A stretch of 64,000 nt of DNA from NCBI GenBank assembly GCA_964418695.1, contig CAYQMN010000002.1, forward strand, positions 1 to 64,000. The letters are read 5' to 3'. The notes beneath the pieces are model-generated. The model was not told the origin of the DNA and did no database searches. It saw nothing but the letters and a program-made list of their open reading frames with translations. The position numbers were made by a program, and so were the translations under genes. This DNA comes from Prado023 sp964418695. GTDB lineage: Bacteria; Actinomycetota; Actinomycetes; S36-B12; CAIYMF01. Positions 26,697 through 34,309 of the stretch are shown piece by piece; position 1 is the stretch's first letter; the number at the start of each line of letters is the position of its first letter.

Positions 26697-27566
26697 GTGA
26701 CGGGACTGATCTACGTGGCGATCATCGCGGTCTGGGCGGTCGTCTTGGTTCCGAAGTGGCTCAAGCGCCACGACCGCCTCGACCCCGAGCGCTCGGTGCA
26801 GCGCTTCTCGCGCACCATGCAGACCCTGGCCACGCGGCCGACCGTCCTGGGCATCCCGCTGCCCGAGGAGGGCGAGCAGGAGTGGGCTGACGAGACGACC
26901 CGCCCCATCCCGGCCCCGGCCGAGGTCGTGGCGGCGTCCGGTCCGCGCGGCACGCGGGGGGCGTCCCCGCGGCCGACCGCCCGGCCGGCGGGGGGCACCT
27001 CCACCCAGCGCTCCGTCGCACGTCGCACGTCGGCGGCGAGCCGGCGGCGCGTCGTCCTGGGAGTCCTGGGTGCCGGCACGCTGGGTGCTCTGGTCATGGT
27101 CGTGCTGGGCCTGCTCAGCCCGCTGCTCCTCGTGGTCCCGGTGGGGCTGCTGGGCGGCTTCGTGCTCCTCGCCCGTCACCAGGTCCGCACCGCCGCCGCG
27201 GCGGCGGGAGCCGCGCAGGCGCAGGCGGCGCCGACGTGGTCGGCCGCACCCGCACCGGGCGTGCGGCCGGCGGCACCGGCGGCCGGCGCCACCTGGGACG
27301 CCCGCGAGACTCCGCTGCCGCGCTACGTGACCGAGGCCGCCGGCGACGCTGCGCGCGGCTCGGCCCCCGGTGCGTGGACCGCGGCGGCGATGCTCGAGCG
27401 GGCGCAGCAGGAGCGCCTGCGCGCCGAGCGGATGGCAGAGGCGAAGGCGCGAGCGATCGCCAAGGCCAAGGAGGAGCAGGACGCTGCCGAGTCGCGGTCC
27501 CGCGACGAGGAGTACCTGGCCGCCGAGGCGGTCTGGCCACCGAGGCGCCGCGCGGTCAACGAGTAG
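26697..27566 (+). CDS. Divisome membrane protein SepX/GlpR-like
   Basis: A 289-residue protein: an N-terminal membrane segment (GLIYVAIIAVWAVVLVPKWL) followed by the conserved KRHDRLDPERSVQRFSRTM, an unstructured stretch, two more close membrane segments (~120-160: LGVLGAGTLGALVMVVLGLL and LLLVVPVGLLGGFVLL) and a charged C-terminal coiled coil. This layout and start match SepX of Streptomyces / GlpR of Corynebacterium, which localises to septa and binds the gephyrin-like partner encoded two genes upstream. GTG 26697 begins the family N-terminus. Confidence 0.85.
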   Translation: MTGLIYVAIIAVWAVVLVPKWLKRHDRLDPERSVQRFSRTMQTLATRPTVLGIPLPEEGEQEWADETTRPIPAPAEVVAASGPRGTRGASPRPTARPAGGTSTQRSVARRTSAASRRRVVLGVLGAGTLGALVMVVLGLLSPLLLVVPVGLLGGFVLLARHQVRTAAAAAGAAQAQAAPTWSAAPAPGVRPAAPAAGATWDARETPLPRYVTEAAGDAARGSAPGAWTAAAMLERAQQERLRAERMAEAKARAIAKAKEEQDAAESRSRDEEYLAAEAVWPPRRRAVNE

Positions 27567-27633
27567 TCGTCAGGGCCGGACCGGCCCGCGGGTTTGGAGT
27601 GCCGAACCACCGCCGGTACCCTTTCCCCGGCAA

Positions 27634-27709
27634 GGGGCTGTAGCGCAGCTGGTAGCGCACCTCGTTCGCATCGAGGGGGTCAGGGGTTCGAGTCCCCTCA
27701 GCTCCACCA
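27634..27709 (+). tRNA. tRNA-Ala(CGC)
   Basis: A 76-nt tRNA including an encoded CCA, acceptor GGGGCTG/CAGCTCC with one G-T pair, anticodon loop TTCGCAT (CGC, reads GCG), T-loop TTCGAGT. The decayed mobile region begins seven bases after it, so its 3' end is a plausible integration site. Confidence 0.95.
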
Positions 27710-27715
27710 GTTGTC

Positions 27716-28036
27716 TTACGGGAGCACCCGACATCGGAAAGATGTGGAGTGTTCCCGTATGGCTTCCTTGCTCCCGGCCGACTCGCGAACGATCGTCGCG
27801 AATGGTTCCGCGAGACGCGGGCGTAGCCGCTCATCTTCGGTGGTCTCCAGACTCGTCAAGAACGCCTGGTTCGCCAGCCGCCTGCTGCTGTCGTCCGAGC
27901 ACGTGTAAGCGCGGTGCGTGTCGGTCAGCAGCCGCAGCGAGTCGTGGAGGACCGCGCTGCCCCCAGTCTGCTGTTCGTCGTGCTCGGTAAGGCGCTGCTC
28001 GATGTCGGAGAGTCCGGCCCGGATGCGGTCTTGATG
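27716..28036 (-). pseudogene. Serine recombinase, C-terminal fragment
   Basis: Reading leftwards from about 28036, a frame with no start runs to TAA at 27716-27718. It contains RIRAGLSDIEQRLTEHD, then LLTDTHRAYTCSDDSSRRLANQAFLTSL and RLAEPFATIV, which match the coiled coil and C-terminal end of large serine recombinases (integrase/resolvase type). The catalytic and zinc-ribbon parts are missing. It stops where the IS110 fragment begins on the other strand. The identity rests on recognised C-terminal motifs, not a full domain. Confidence 0.65.
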
Positions 28037-28039
28037 CCG

Positions 28040-28484
28040 CTTGGGGTGTCCGGGCGGGCGATGCTCGACTCGCTGATCGCCGGGCAGCGTGACCCGCAGA
28101 CCCTGGCTGAGCTGGCCAGAGGCAGGATTCGGGTCAAGCGTCCCGTCCTGATCGAGGCCCTGACCGGTCGTTCACCCGATCATCAACCGGTATCTGGCCC
28201 GGGTCCTCGGCGACGCGGCGGTCAACGCGGAGCGCACCGACACGTTCCTCGGCGAGCGCAACCGGCGGATCGCCCGCCGCCGCGGCAAGAAGACCGCGAT
28301 CGTGGCCGTCGGCCGCTCGATGCTGGTCATCATCTGGCACCTGCTCGCCGCTCCGGGCACCCACTACAACGACCTCGGCTCCACCTACCTCGACTCCCGC
28401 CGAGGCGCCGATCACGCATGCCGCGTCCACGTCCGCCAACTCGAAGCCCTCGGCTACAAGGTGAGCCTCCAACCAGCCGCCTGA
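28040..28484 (+). mobile_element. IS110-family transposase remnant
   Basis: Two pieces in different frames. From ~28040 to 28171 the sequence encodes LGVSGRAMLDSLIAGQRDP-QTLAELARGR; from ~28179 to the TGA at 28482-28484 it encodes TFLGERNRRIARRRGKKTA, VAVGRSMLVIIWHLL, then YNDLGSTYLDSRR and QLEALGYKVSLQPA. Both are standard middle and C-terminal parts of IS110/IS116 transposases, but the N-terminal DEDD domain is gone and about 100 residues between the pieces are lost. No inverted repeats are seen, which is normal for this family. Confidence 0.8.
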
Positions 28485-28672
28485 CTGAAGGTGCCGGCTC
28501 CGCCGGCAGCCGTCGCACGCCTGGCTGGCTCCCACTTTCGGAATAGGGAGGTGCGCGTGCCGGACATGCTGCGTCGCCTGAGCGTGGGCACCGACGGAAC
28601 ATGGAGCTCATGACCAGGTGTGGTGTGACGTCGCCCGCAGGCAAGTAGGGCGGCGTCGACTCACCTCTTGGG

Positions 28673-28702
28673 TTGTCGTTTTGGTTGCATAACGGGTAGT
28701 AT
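28673..28702 (+). promoter_or_regulatory. Promoter of the island operon
   Basis: TTGTCG at 28673-28678 and TAGTAT at 28697-28702 are spaced by 18 bases. The expected transcription start, about 28709, meets the GTG at 28710, so the operon is probably leaderless. Confidence 0.6.
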
Positions 28703-28709
28703 GAGTCGT

Positions 28710-29522
28710 GTGAGGGAGCGAGAGATTTACCCGAGCGCACCTATCGTCCTGATGGCGATCGAGGTGCGGCACCCGCTGTGCGAACCGCTTGACCGCAAGC
28801 AGGTCGCGGAGGTATCAGCGCAGATCAAGCACCTGCTGCCCCTGCCGAGTGAGATGAATGAGGTCTCTGTCACCGTGCAGGCAGGGCCTGACGGTCCGCC
28901 CACACAGCAGCAGGTCGTCAGCACCTTCCCGAGATGGACGAGCCGCGACAAGCGAACGGCGCTGTCGGTTCGGCCAGACAGCCTTGTGATCGAGACCACC
29001 GACTACGGCAGCTTCGACAGGCTGCGAGAGTTGCTCGACCTGGTGCTCCAGGCCCGCATCTCCGTGGCCACCCCCGTCGGGGTCGAACGCATCGGGCTTC
29101 GGTACATCGATGAGATCAGAGTCCCAGCAGAGAACGGTGGCGGCGCACCCTCCTGGGAACAGTGGGTGGATGCCTCCTTGCTCGGTCCCGCGCACGTAGG
29201 TGCAGACCTGGGGCTTGCGCCGGTTGTGAACGAAGGCGTCTTCGTCTTCTCCGGCGGCAGGGATCAGGCGCTAGTACTGAGGTACGGCGCGCAGAGCGAT
29301 TACGCCGTGCAATCGACGCCAGACCTACGGCGCCCGCTGCCGCCTCCGGGACCACTGTTCAAGCTGGACATCGACAGTTTCTGGCAAACAGCCGACGAAG
29401 TGCCCGAGTTCGACGCAGGGCTCATCCTGCGCCAGGCAGACGCACTTCATGAGCCAGTGCGTGGGGTCTTTGAGAGTGTGATCACGGATCGGCTACGAGA
29501 GGAAGTACTGCGAAATGACTGA
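28710..29522 (+). CDS. TIGR04255 family protein
   Basis: A 270-residue cytosolic protein. EREIYPSAPIVLMAIEVRHPL at the N-terminus, the internal RIGLRYIDEIRVP and the C-terminal FDAGLILRQADALHEPVRGVFESVITDRLREEVL match the TIGR04255 family, whose function is unknown. No catalytic motif is evident. GTG 28710 is chosen because the -10 box places the RNA start there; ATG 28701 would lie inside that box. The next gene overlaps its end by eight bases. Codon choice is less GC-biased than in the flanks, consistent with transfer. Confidence 0.75.
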   Translation: MREREIYPSAPIVLMAIEVRHPLCEPLDRKQVAEVSAQIKHLLPLPSEMNEVSVTVQAGPDGPPTQQQVVSTFPRWTSRDKRTALSVRPDSLVIETTDYGSFDRLRELLDLVLQARISVATPVGVERIGLRYIDEIRVPAENGGGAPSWEQWVDASLLGPAHVGADLGLAPVVNEGVFVFSGGRDQALVLRYGAQSDYAVQSTPDLRRPLPPPGPLFKLDIDSFWQTADEVPEFDAGLILRQADALHEPVRGVFESVITDRLREEVLRND

Positions 29523-30174
29523 CACCTTGGTGCGGAACGCAGCTGTTGAGTCGGCGCTCGGCACGCGCGCTACCGCGGGCGATTCCACCGTCACTCGAAA
29601 CCTCACCGAGACTCGACTGACGCGCCCTCGGCTGACGACAGAGGTCGGCGGAATCCGGAGCGTGGCCCGCGCTCTCCACGATGACGTTGACGACCTCCAC
29701 AAGCGCACCCACGAAGACGAGTGGCGCACGGCAGCCGCTGAGCGTGGCAAGGCCAGTGTGACGTCGATGCTCACGGAGCTTGCCGATCTTGGATTCGCTT
29801 GGCGCGACATCGCGCGGATGGTCGGCGTGAGCGTGGCCGCTGTGCAGAAGTGGCGAAAGGGAGAGAAGGCGTCGGGTGACAGCCGCATTCGGATTGCAAG
29901 CCTCCTTGCCGCGTGCGACCTGATCACGAGCCACTACATGGTCGACGAGATCGCCTCATGGTTCGAGATGCCGCTCTTCTCGTCTGCACCTGTCACGCCG
30001 ATCGCGCTCTACGCTGCGGACCGCGCGGACCTCGTGTTCGAGTTTGCAAGCGGCTACGTAGACCCCGAAGCCCTGCTGTCGGAATTCGACCCCGACTGGC
30101 GCGAACGGTACCGATCCAACTTCGAAGTCTTCGAGTCGGGCGACGGCAACCGCTCGATCCGCATGAAGGGCTGA
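29515..30174 (+). CDS. Helix-turn-helix protein of unknown family
   Basis: A 219-residue soluble protein. Residues 84-135 form an HTH (LTELADLGFAWRDIARMVGVS followed by VAAVQKWRKGE). The C-terminal 75 residues (WFEMPLFSSAPVTPIALYAADRADLVFEFASG, EFDPDWRERY) form a second domain loosely recalling the C-terminal regions of Xre-type antitoxins, but I do not recognise a family. It overlaps the TIGR04255 gene and is followed two bases after its stop by the next gene, so it is the likely regulator or antitoxin-like member of the cassette. Both roles are inference. Confidence 0.65.
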   Translation: MTDTLVRNAAVESALGTRATAGDSTVTRNLTETRLTRPRLTTEVGGIRSVARALHDDVDDLHKRTHEDEWRTAAAERGKASVTSMLTELADLGFAWRDIARMVGVSVAAVQKWRKGEKASGDSRIRIASLLAACDLITSHYMVDEIASWFEMPLFSSAPVTPIALYAADRADLVFEFASGYVDPEALLSEFDPDWRERYRSNFEVFESGDGNRSIRMKG

Positions 30175-30176
30175 TC

Positions 30177-30887
30177 TTGAGCCACGACCTCGAATCCCCG
30201 TACGTAGAGGGTGTCCCAGACTGGGATGCCCTCTACCGTGCGCGCGGCGACGAGGTCGGGTTGACCCGACCAATCTTCACCGGTGATGTGTTCACCGGAG
30301 TGCAACTCCCCGGATCGACCGGCAAGACGAAAGCGCGCTCCATCGTCATCCTGCAGCACCCGTGTTCGATGCGCACGAACGGGGTCGACCTCGCGTGACA
30401 AGTTCTCGCTGCAGAGGTGACGAACCGCAAGGAACTCGACGAGCGCGGCTGGGTGGGCGGCAACTCCAACCTGATGCCGCTACCCGACATCCGCCCTGAG
30501 GTAACGAGCCAGAACCAGCACCAGGCAGCCAACTTCGACAACCTCTACACCGTCGCACCCGATCTGCTGACCTCGCGGATCGCCTCTCTGTCACCGTTCG
30601 GAGTGAACCTGCTGCTTCAGCGCTGGGTGCACTACAGCTCCCGTGTCGTGGTGCCAACCCACACCTTCCACGAACAGACCGTCGCATTCTACGAGGAGGC
30701 TGACCTGATCGAGGAGTGGTGCGACGAATCGAGCAGCGACGATCTGACGGACGAGACGCAGGCGTGCCTGGACTGGCTGCGCGCCGACAGGGACGGCTCG
30801 ACCTATCAAGAACTGCTGAAGAACCCGCAGTCCCACAGCATGATTCGCCGCGCGATGCGTCAGGTAGGAGAACGGAACCGGGCTTGA
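30177..30887 (+). pseudogene. Uncharacterised island protein interrupted by one in-frame TGA
   Basis: A single reading frame of 237 codons runs from TTG 30177 to TGA 30885-30887 with one internal TGA at 30396-30398 (codon 74). Both parts look like real coding sequence. The first includes GLTRPIFTGDVFTGVQLPG and SIVILQHPCSMR; the second VGGNSNLMPLPDIRP, the hydrophobic LLLQRWVHYSSRVVVPTHTF and an acidic stretch. GDVF and VILQHPC recall an uncharacterised family near restriction genes. A single C-to-T change (CGA to TGA) would explain the stop. Its end overlaps the hsdM start (TTGA), so it belonged to the same operon. If translated from ATG/GTG after the stop, only the C-terminal 157 residues would be made. 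Confidence 0.65.
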
Positions 30888-31228
30888 AGTCGACTGACCT
30901 CGCCAAGGTTCGCGCCACTCTGTGGGCTGCGCCCGACGAGCTACGCGCGAACTCGAAGCTGACGCCGGTGCAGTACCGAGACCCGGTGCTGGGGCTGGTC
31001 TTTCTCGCTATGCCGAGAACCGCTTCGAAGCGATCAGGGCAGCGTCGAGTCCAAGGCATCCGCACGGAACCCCGCGACTGTCGCTGACTATAAGGCGAAG
31101 TCCGTGCTCTACGTTCCCGACGAGTCGAGGCTCTCGTACCTCGTCGGGCTGCCCGAGGGCGATGACATCGGCAAGGCCGTGAATGACGCGGTCAAAGCCA
31201 TCGAGGCCACCAACCCCGAGACGCCCGG
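30884..31228 (+). pseudogene. Type I restriction methyltransferase subunit HsdM, N-terminal remnant
   Basis: TTG 30884 overlaps the previous stop. In three successive frames the sequence reads STDLAKVRATLWAAPDELR, PVQYRDPVLGLVFLA, then YAENRFEAIR, then ADYKAKSVLYVPDESRLSYL and IGKAVNDAVKAIEATNP: the HsdM N-terminal helical domain. Frame changes lie near 31007-31009 and 31041-31044, each a net one-base loss. The catalytic N6-methyltransferase domain is absent because the sequence switches to an endonuclease fragment near 31228. It cannot give an active enzyme. Confidence 0.8.
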
Positions 31229-31570
31229 GTGGTCTTGGAATTGCTCGGCATGGATGCCGAACGCAGCAACGAGCGTTCCGCGGTCGTGCTCCTGGCGCTG
31301 CTCCGGCTCACGCCCGCCGAGTCGTGGGCGGACGCAGCCAATCCGATGCTCGGCACGCGAGCGATCATGGACTTCGTCCCTGACGAGTACGGCAGGGAGT
31401 ACGCGCCCAACACGCGTGAGACCGTCCGGCGGTTCACGCTGCATCAGTTCGTGGAGGCGCAGCTCGTCGTGCAGAACCCCGACGAGCCTGGGCTGGGCGT
31501 CCCGTCAACTCGCACAAGTGGAACTACCAGGTCACGGCCGAAGCTGTGGAGGTTCTGCGTTCATCCGCCG
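31229..31570 (+). pseudogene. BsuBI/PstI-type restriction endonuclease, N-terminal remnant
   Basis: From 31229 a frame reads VLELLGMDAERSNERSAVV, LLRLTPAESWADAANPML, GTRAIMDFVPDEYGREYAP, NTRETVRRFTLHQFVEAQLV; after a one-base loss near 31493-31498 it continues RPVNSHKWNYQVTAEAVEVLR. This is the N-terminal region of the BsuBI/PstI restriction endonuclease family. The catalytic C-terminal domain is missing, and the fragment is fused to the hsdM remnant by a deletion. It shows the island once carried a restriction-modification system. Confidence 0.75.
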
Positions 31571-31838
31571 GTGAGGTACCCCCGGCCCGGGAGCGGGTGA
31601 GGCGGGGATGCCAGCCCCACCCGTGGAGGCGCGTCCGATTCCACGGTTTCAACTTCTCCAATTCTGCGGTCCGGGCTGCTCCTGTGGACCGGCTGTGGCG
31701 ACCCGTGACGTGACGGCCCTTGCGGAGGTGACGGGCACTCCCGCTGGGCTGCTGCCTGCCGACAGCCGGGCATCAGCGTGCCCGAGCCGACAGGCTGGGG
31801 CGAGCCCGCCGCCGGCGGCGGGCGAGAGGAGCGCTTCG
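31571..31838. other. Right edge of the island, no gene seen
   Basis: About 270 bp with no supportable gene. Somewhere here the foreign sequence gives way to the normal GC-rich chromosome. I looked for a copy of the tRNA-Ala 3' end as an attachment repeat and did not see one. Confidence 0.5.
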
Positions 31839-32411
31839 ATGGGCGATCGGCCGAACCCGACCGGGGTGCAGTGGCAGCGGATGATCTCCGGGAAGCCGTA
31901 CCGCCCGGGCGACCCGGAGATCTCCGCGGCGCGGCGCTGGGCGCGCGACCTGGAGTACCGCTTCAACCACACGCCGCCCGGCGAGCGCGCGCAGCGACAG
32001 GCGCTGATCCGCGAGCTGTTCGGCTCGGTCGGCACGTTCGAGATCGAGCCCAACCTGCACGTGGACTACGGCATCAACATCCACGTCGGCGACGAGTTCT
32101 ACGCCAACGCGAACTGCGTGCTGCTCGACGTGGCACCGATCCACATCGGCGACCAGACCATGTTCGCCCCCGCGGTGCAGCTGCTCACCGCGACCCATCC
32201 GGTCGACGCCCAGGAGCGGGTCTCAGGCCTCGAGCTCGGCCAGGCGATCCGCATCGGCAGCCGGGTCTGGCTCGGCGGCGGGGTGATCGTGTGCCCAGGG
32301 GTGACCATCGGGGACGACGTGGTGGTCGGCGCGGGCTCGGTCGTGGTCCGCGACCTGCCCGACCGGGTGGTCGCGGTCGGCAACCCGGCGCGGGTGGTCC
32401 GCGAGCTGTAG
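31839..32411 (+). CDS. Sugar O-acetyltransferase (maltose acetyltransferase-like)
   Basis: A 190-residue left-handed beta-helix enzyme that moves acetyl groups from acetyl-CoA to sugars. The N-terminal Mac domain (RMISGKPYRPGDPEISAARRWARDL) is followed by hexapeptide repeats (FEIEPNLHVDYGINIHVGDEF onwards), the catalytic His in LTATHPVDAQERVSG, and the end GNPARVVREL. GAGAGGAG precedes ATG 31839. It is the first chromosomal gene after the decayed island. Confidence 0.92.
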   Translation: MGDRPNPTGVQWQRMISGKPYRPGDPEISAARRWARDLEYRFNHTPPGERAQRQALIRELFGSVGTFEIEPNLHVDYGINIHVGDEFYANANCVLLDVAPIHIGDQTMFAPAVQLLTATHPVDAQERVSGLELGQAIRIGSRVWLGGGVIVCPGVTIGDDVVVGAGSVVVRDLPDRVVAVGNPARVVREL

Positions 32412-32419
32412 GCGGGTCC

Positions 32420-32477
32420 GGAGGCCAGGCAGGCCTCGGTCGGGGGAGGCCAGGGGACGCGAGGCGGGGAGGCCAGG
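32420..32477. repeat. Three direct copies of GGAGGCCAGG
   Basis: Exact copies at 32420-32429, 32445-32454 and 32468-32477, spaced 25 and 23 bp start to start, lie between the acetyltransferase and WS/DGAT genes. Approximately helical-turn spacing could suit a regulator, but GC-rich drift is as likely. Confidence 0.4.
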
Positions 32478-32609
32478 CGACCAGGCGCGCGGCGGGTCGT
32501 AGGCCGCGAACGCCAAGGTCGCCGGACGTCGACCGGCTGGCGCACGCGCGTCGCCGGTGCCCGGGCGACTACGGTCGGGATCGCTGTCGGCGAGGGACTG
32601 GAGGACGCC

Positions 32610-34202
32610 ATGACCGATGACCGTCTGGACCGCATGGGCGCGTTCGATGCCGTGATGTGGGGGATCGAGGGCGACCCGCTGCTGAGGTCGGCGATCGTGG
32701 CCATGGTGGTCGTCGACGACGAGCCGGACATCGACGTGCTGATCGACCGGATCACCCGCATGACTCTCGACGTGCCCAAGCTGCGCAGCCGAGTGGTCGG
32801 CAACCAGGCGGTCTCGGTGATCCCGCCGCGCTGGGAGATCGACCCCAACTTCGACCTGTCCTTCCACCTGAACCGCTACCACGTCCCGCCGGACGGCACC
32901 GACCGGCCGCTGCTGCGGATCGCCGAGCAGATGGGCGAATCCGACTTCGACCGCAACCGTCCACTGTGGGAGATGGCCCTGGTCCAGGGCTGGGACGGCA
33001 AGCGCTCGGCCGTCATCATCAAGCTGCACCACGCGGTCACCGACGGGGTCGGCGGGATGGCGATGGCGGCCAGCCTGTTCGACCTGGTCCGCGAGGCCGC
33101 CGGGGATCCGGGACCGCTGCCCCAGGCGCCCGGCGCGACCCCGCTGGAAGGATCGGCGCGCTGGGTCAACGGCGCGCAGTTCCTGGCCAAGCAGGTCGTG
33201 CGGCGCACTCAGTCCGCGGCCGAGACCACGATCAACCTGGTCACCGGCACCGTGTCGGATCCCGGCCGGGCCGCCGTCTCCGCGCAGGAGTTCGCCCAGT
33301 CCGCGGGCCGGCTGCTGGCGCCGGCCGACGTACCGCTCAGCCCGCTGATGACCGGGCGCTCGCTGTCGGTCCAGATGGCGGTCGTCCAGGTCCCGTTCCT
33401 CGGCCTCCGGGCGGCGGCGCGGGCGGCGGGCGGCACCATCAACGACTCGTTCATGGCCGCGGTGTCCGGGGCGATGGCGACCTACCACGAGGCGCACGGC
33501 ATGCACGCGGACGCGGTCCGGGTGAACATGCCGATCAACACGCGGTCCTCCGGGGATGCCGACGGCGGCAACCGCTGGGTGCCGGCCCGCTTCCCGCTCC
33601 CGGTGGACGGCGGCGACCCGGCCAAGCGCATCCGCCGCCTCGGGCCGCTGCTCAAGCAGGCCCGCACCGAGCCCGCGCTCGTGGTCTCCGACACCGTCTA
33701 CCGGCTGCTGACCGCGCTGCCGCAGTCCGCGACCACCTCGGTGTCGGCCGGGATGATGAAGGGCTGCGACCTGGCCTGCACGAACGTGCCCGGTCCGCCG
33801 ATCCCGCTGTACTCGGCCGGTACCGCCGTCGAGGCGATCGTCCCGTTCGCGCCCAAGGCCGGAGCGGCGGTCAATCTGGGCCTCATGACCTACAACGGCG
33901 TCTGCTACGTCGGGCTCAACATCGACACCCGCGCGGTGCCCGACGCCGACGCGTTCGTCGAGCACGTCCGGGCGGCGTTCGACGAGGTGCTGGCGATCGC
34001 CGATCCCAGCGTGCACGCGACCATCGGGCTGCACTCGGGCGCAGCACCCACCGGCACGACGGTCAAGCGCCGGACGCGCAGCGAGATCGCTGGAGCCGGC
34101 GCGCCGACCGCCCGGCCGACCCGCAAGGCCCCGGCGAAGAAGGGGCCGGCCACGAAGGCCCCGGCGAAGAAGGCACCCGCGAAGAAGGCACCCGCCGAGT
34201 AG
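32610..34202 (+). CDS. Wax ester synthase/diacylglycerol acyltransferase (WS/DGAT)
   Basis: A 530-residue acyltransferase that makes triacylglycerol or wax esters from acyl-CoA. MGAFDAVMWGIE opens the domain; the catalytic H-H-x-x-x-D-G is present as HHAVTDGVGGM near residue 140, and later NMPINTRSS, CDLACTNVPGPPIPLY and NGVCYVGLNID fit the family. The last ~40 residues form a basic tail of PAKKA-type repeats like histone H1, unusual for this enzyme, perhaps anchoring it to lipid or nucleic acid. GGAGGACGCC precedes ATG 32610. No lipid genes surround it. Confidence 0.93.
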   Translation: MTDDRLDRMGAFDAVMWGIEGDPLLRSAIVAMVVVDDEPDIDVLIDRITRMTLDVPKLRSRVVGNQAVSVIPPRWEIDPNFDLSFHLNRYHVPPDGTDRPLLRIAEQMGESDFDRNRPLWEMALVQGWDGKRSAVIIKLHHAVTDGVGGMAMAASLFDLVREAAGDPGPLPQAPGATPLEGSARWVNGAQFLAKQVVRRTQSAAETTINLVTGTVSDPGRAAVSAQEFAQSAGRLLAPADVPLSPLMTGRSLSVQMAVVQVPFLGLRAAARAAGGTINDSFMAAVSGAMATYHEAHGMHADAVRVNMPINTRSSGDADGGNRWVPARFPLPVDGGDPAKRIRRLGPLLKQARTEPALVVSDTVYRLLTALPQSATTSVSAGMMKGCDLACTNVPGPPIPLYSAGTAVEAIVPFAPKAGAAVNLGLMTYNGVCYVGLNIDTRAVPDADAFVEHVRAAFDEVLAIADPSVHATIGLHSGAAPTGTTVKRRTRSEIAGAGAPTARPTRKAPAKKGPATKAPAKKAPAKKAPAE

Positions 34203-34309
34203 GCGAGCGCCGCATCCGCCTCCGACCGAGCCGGTCGGGTGGCCTGACCGATCCGCTGTGCGCGGCGGGCTCGGATCGCGCTGTCCGCGCGCGGACCTAG
34301 CATGTGCGG

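Noticed and set aside
30396..30398. TGA read as selenocysteine
   Set aside because: No stem-loop of the right kind is evident after the TGA, no selenoprotein family fits, and the surrounding genes are decaying.
29515..30887. Classical toxin-antitoxin pair (Xre antitoxin with RES-type toxin)
   Set aside because: The partner shows no RES motifs and the HTH protein lacks a recognisable toxin-binding signature; only the gene order is suggestive.
31571..31838. Attachment-site repeat of the tRNA-Ala 3' end
   Set aside because: I compared the last ~25 bases of the tRNA with this edge by eye and found no copy.
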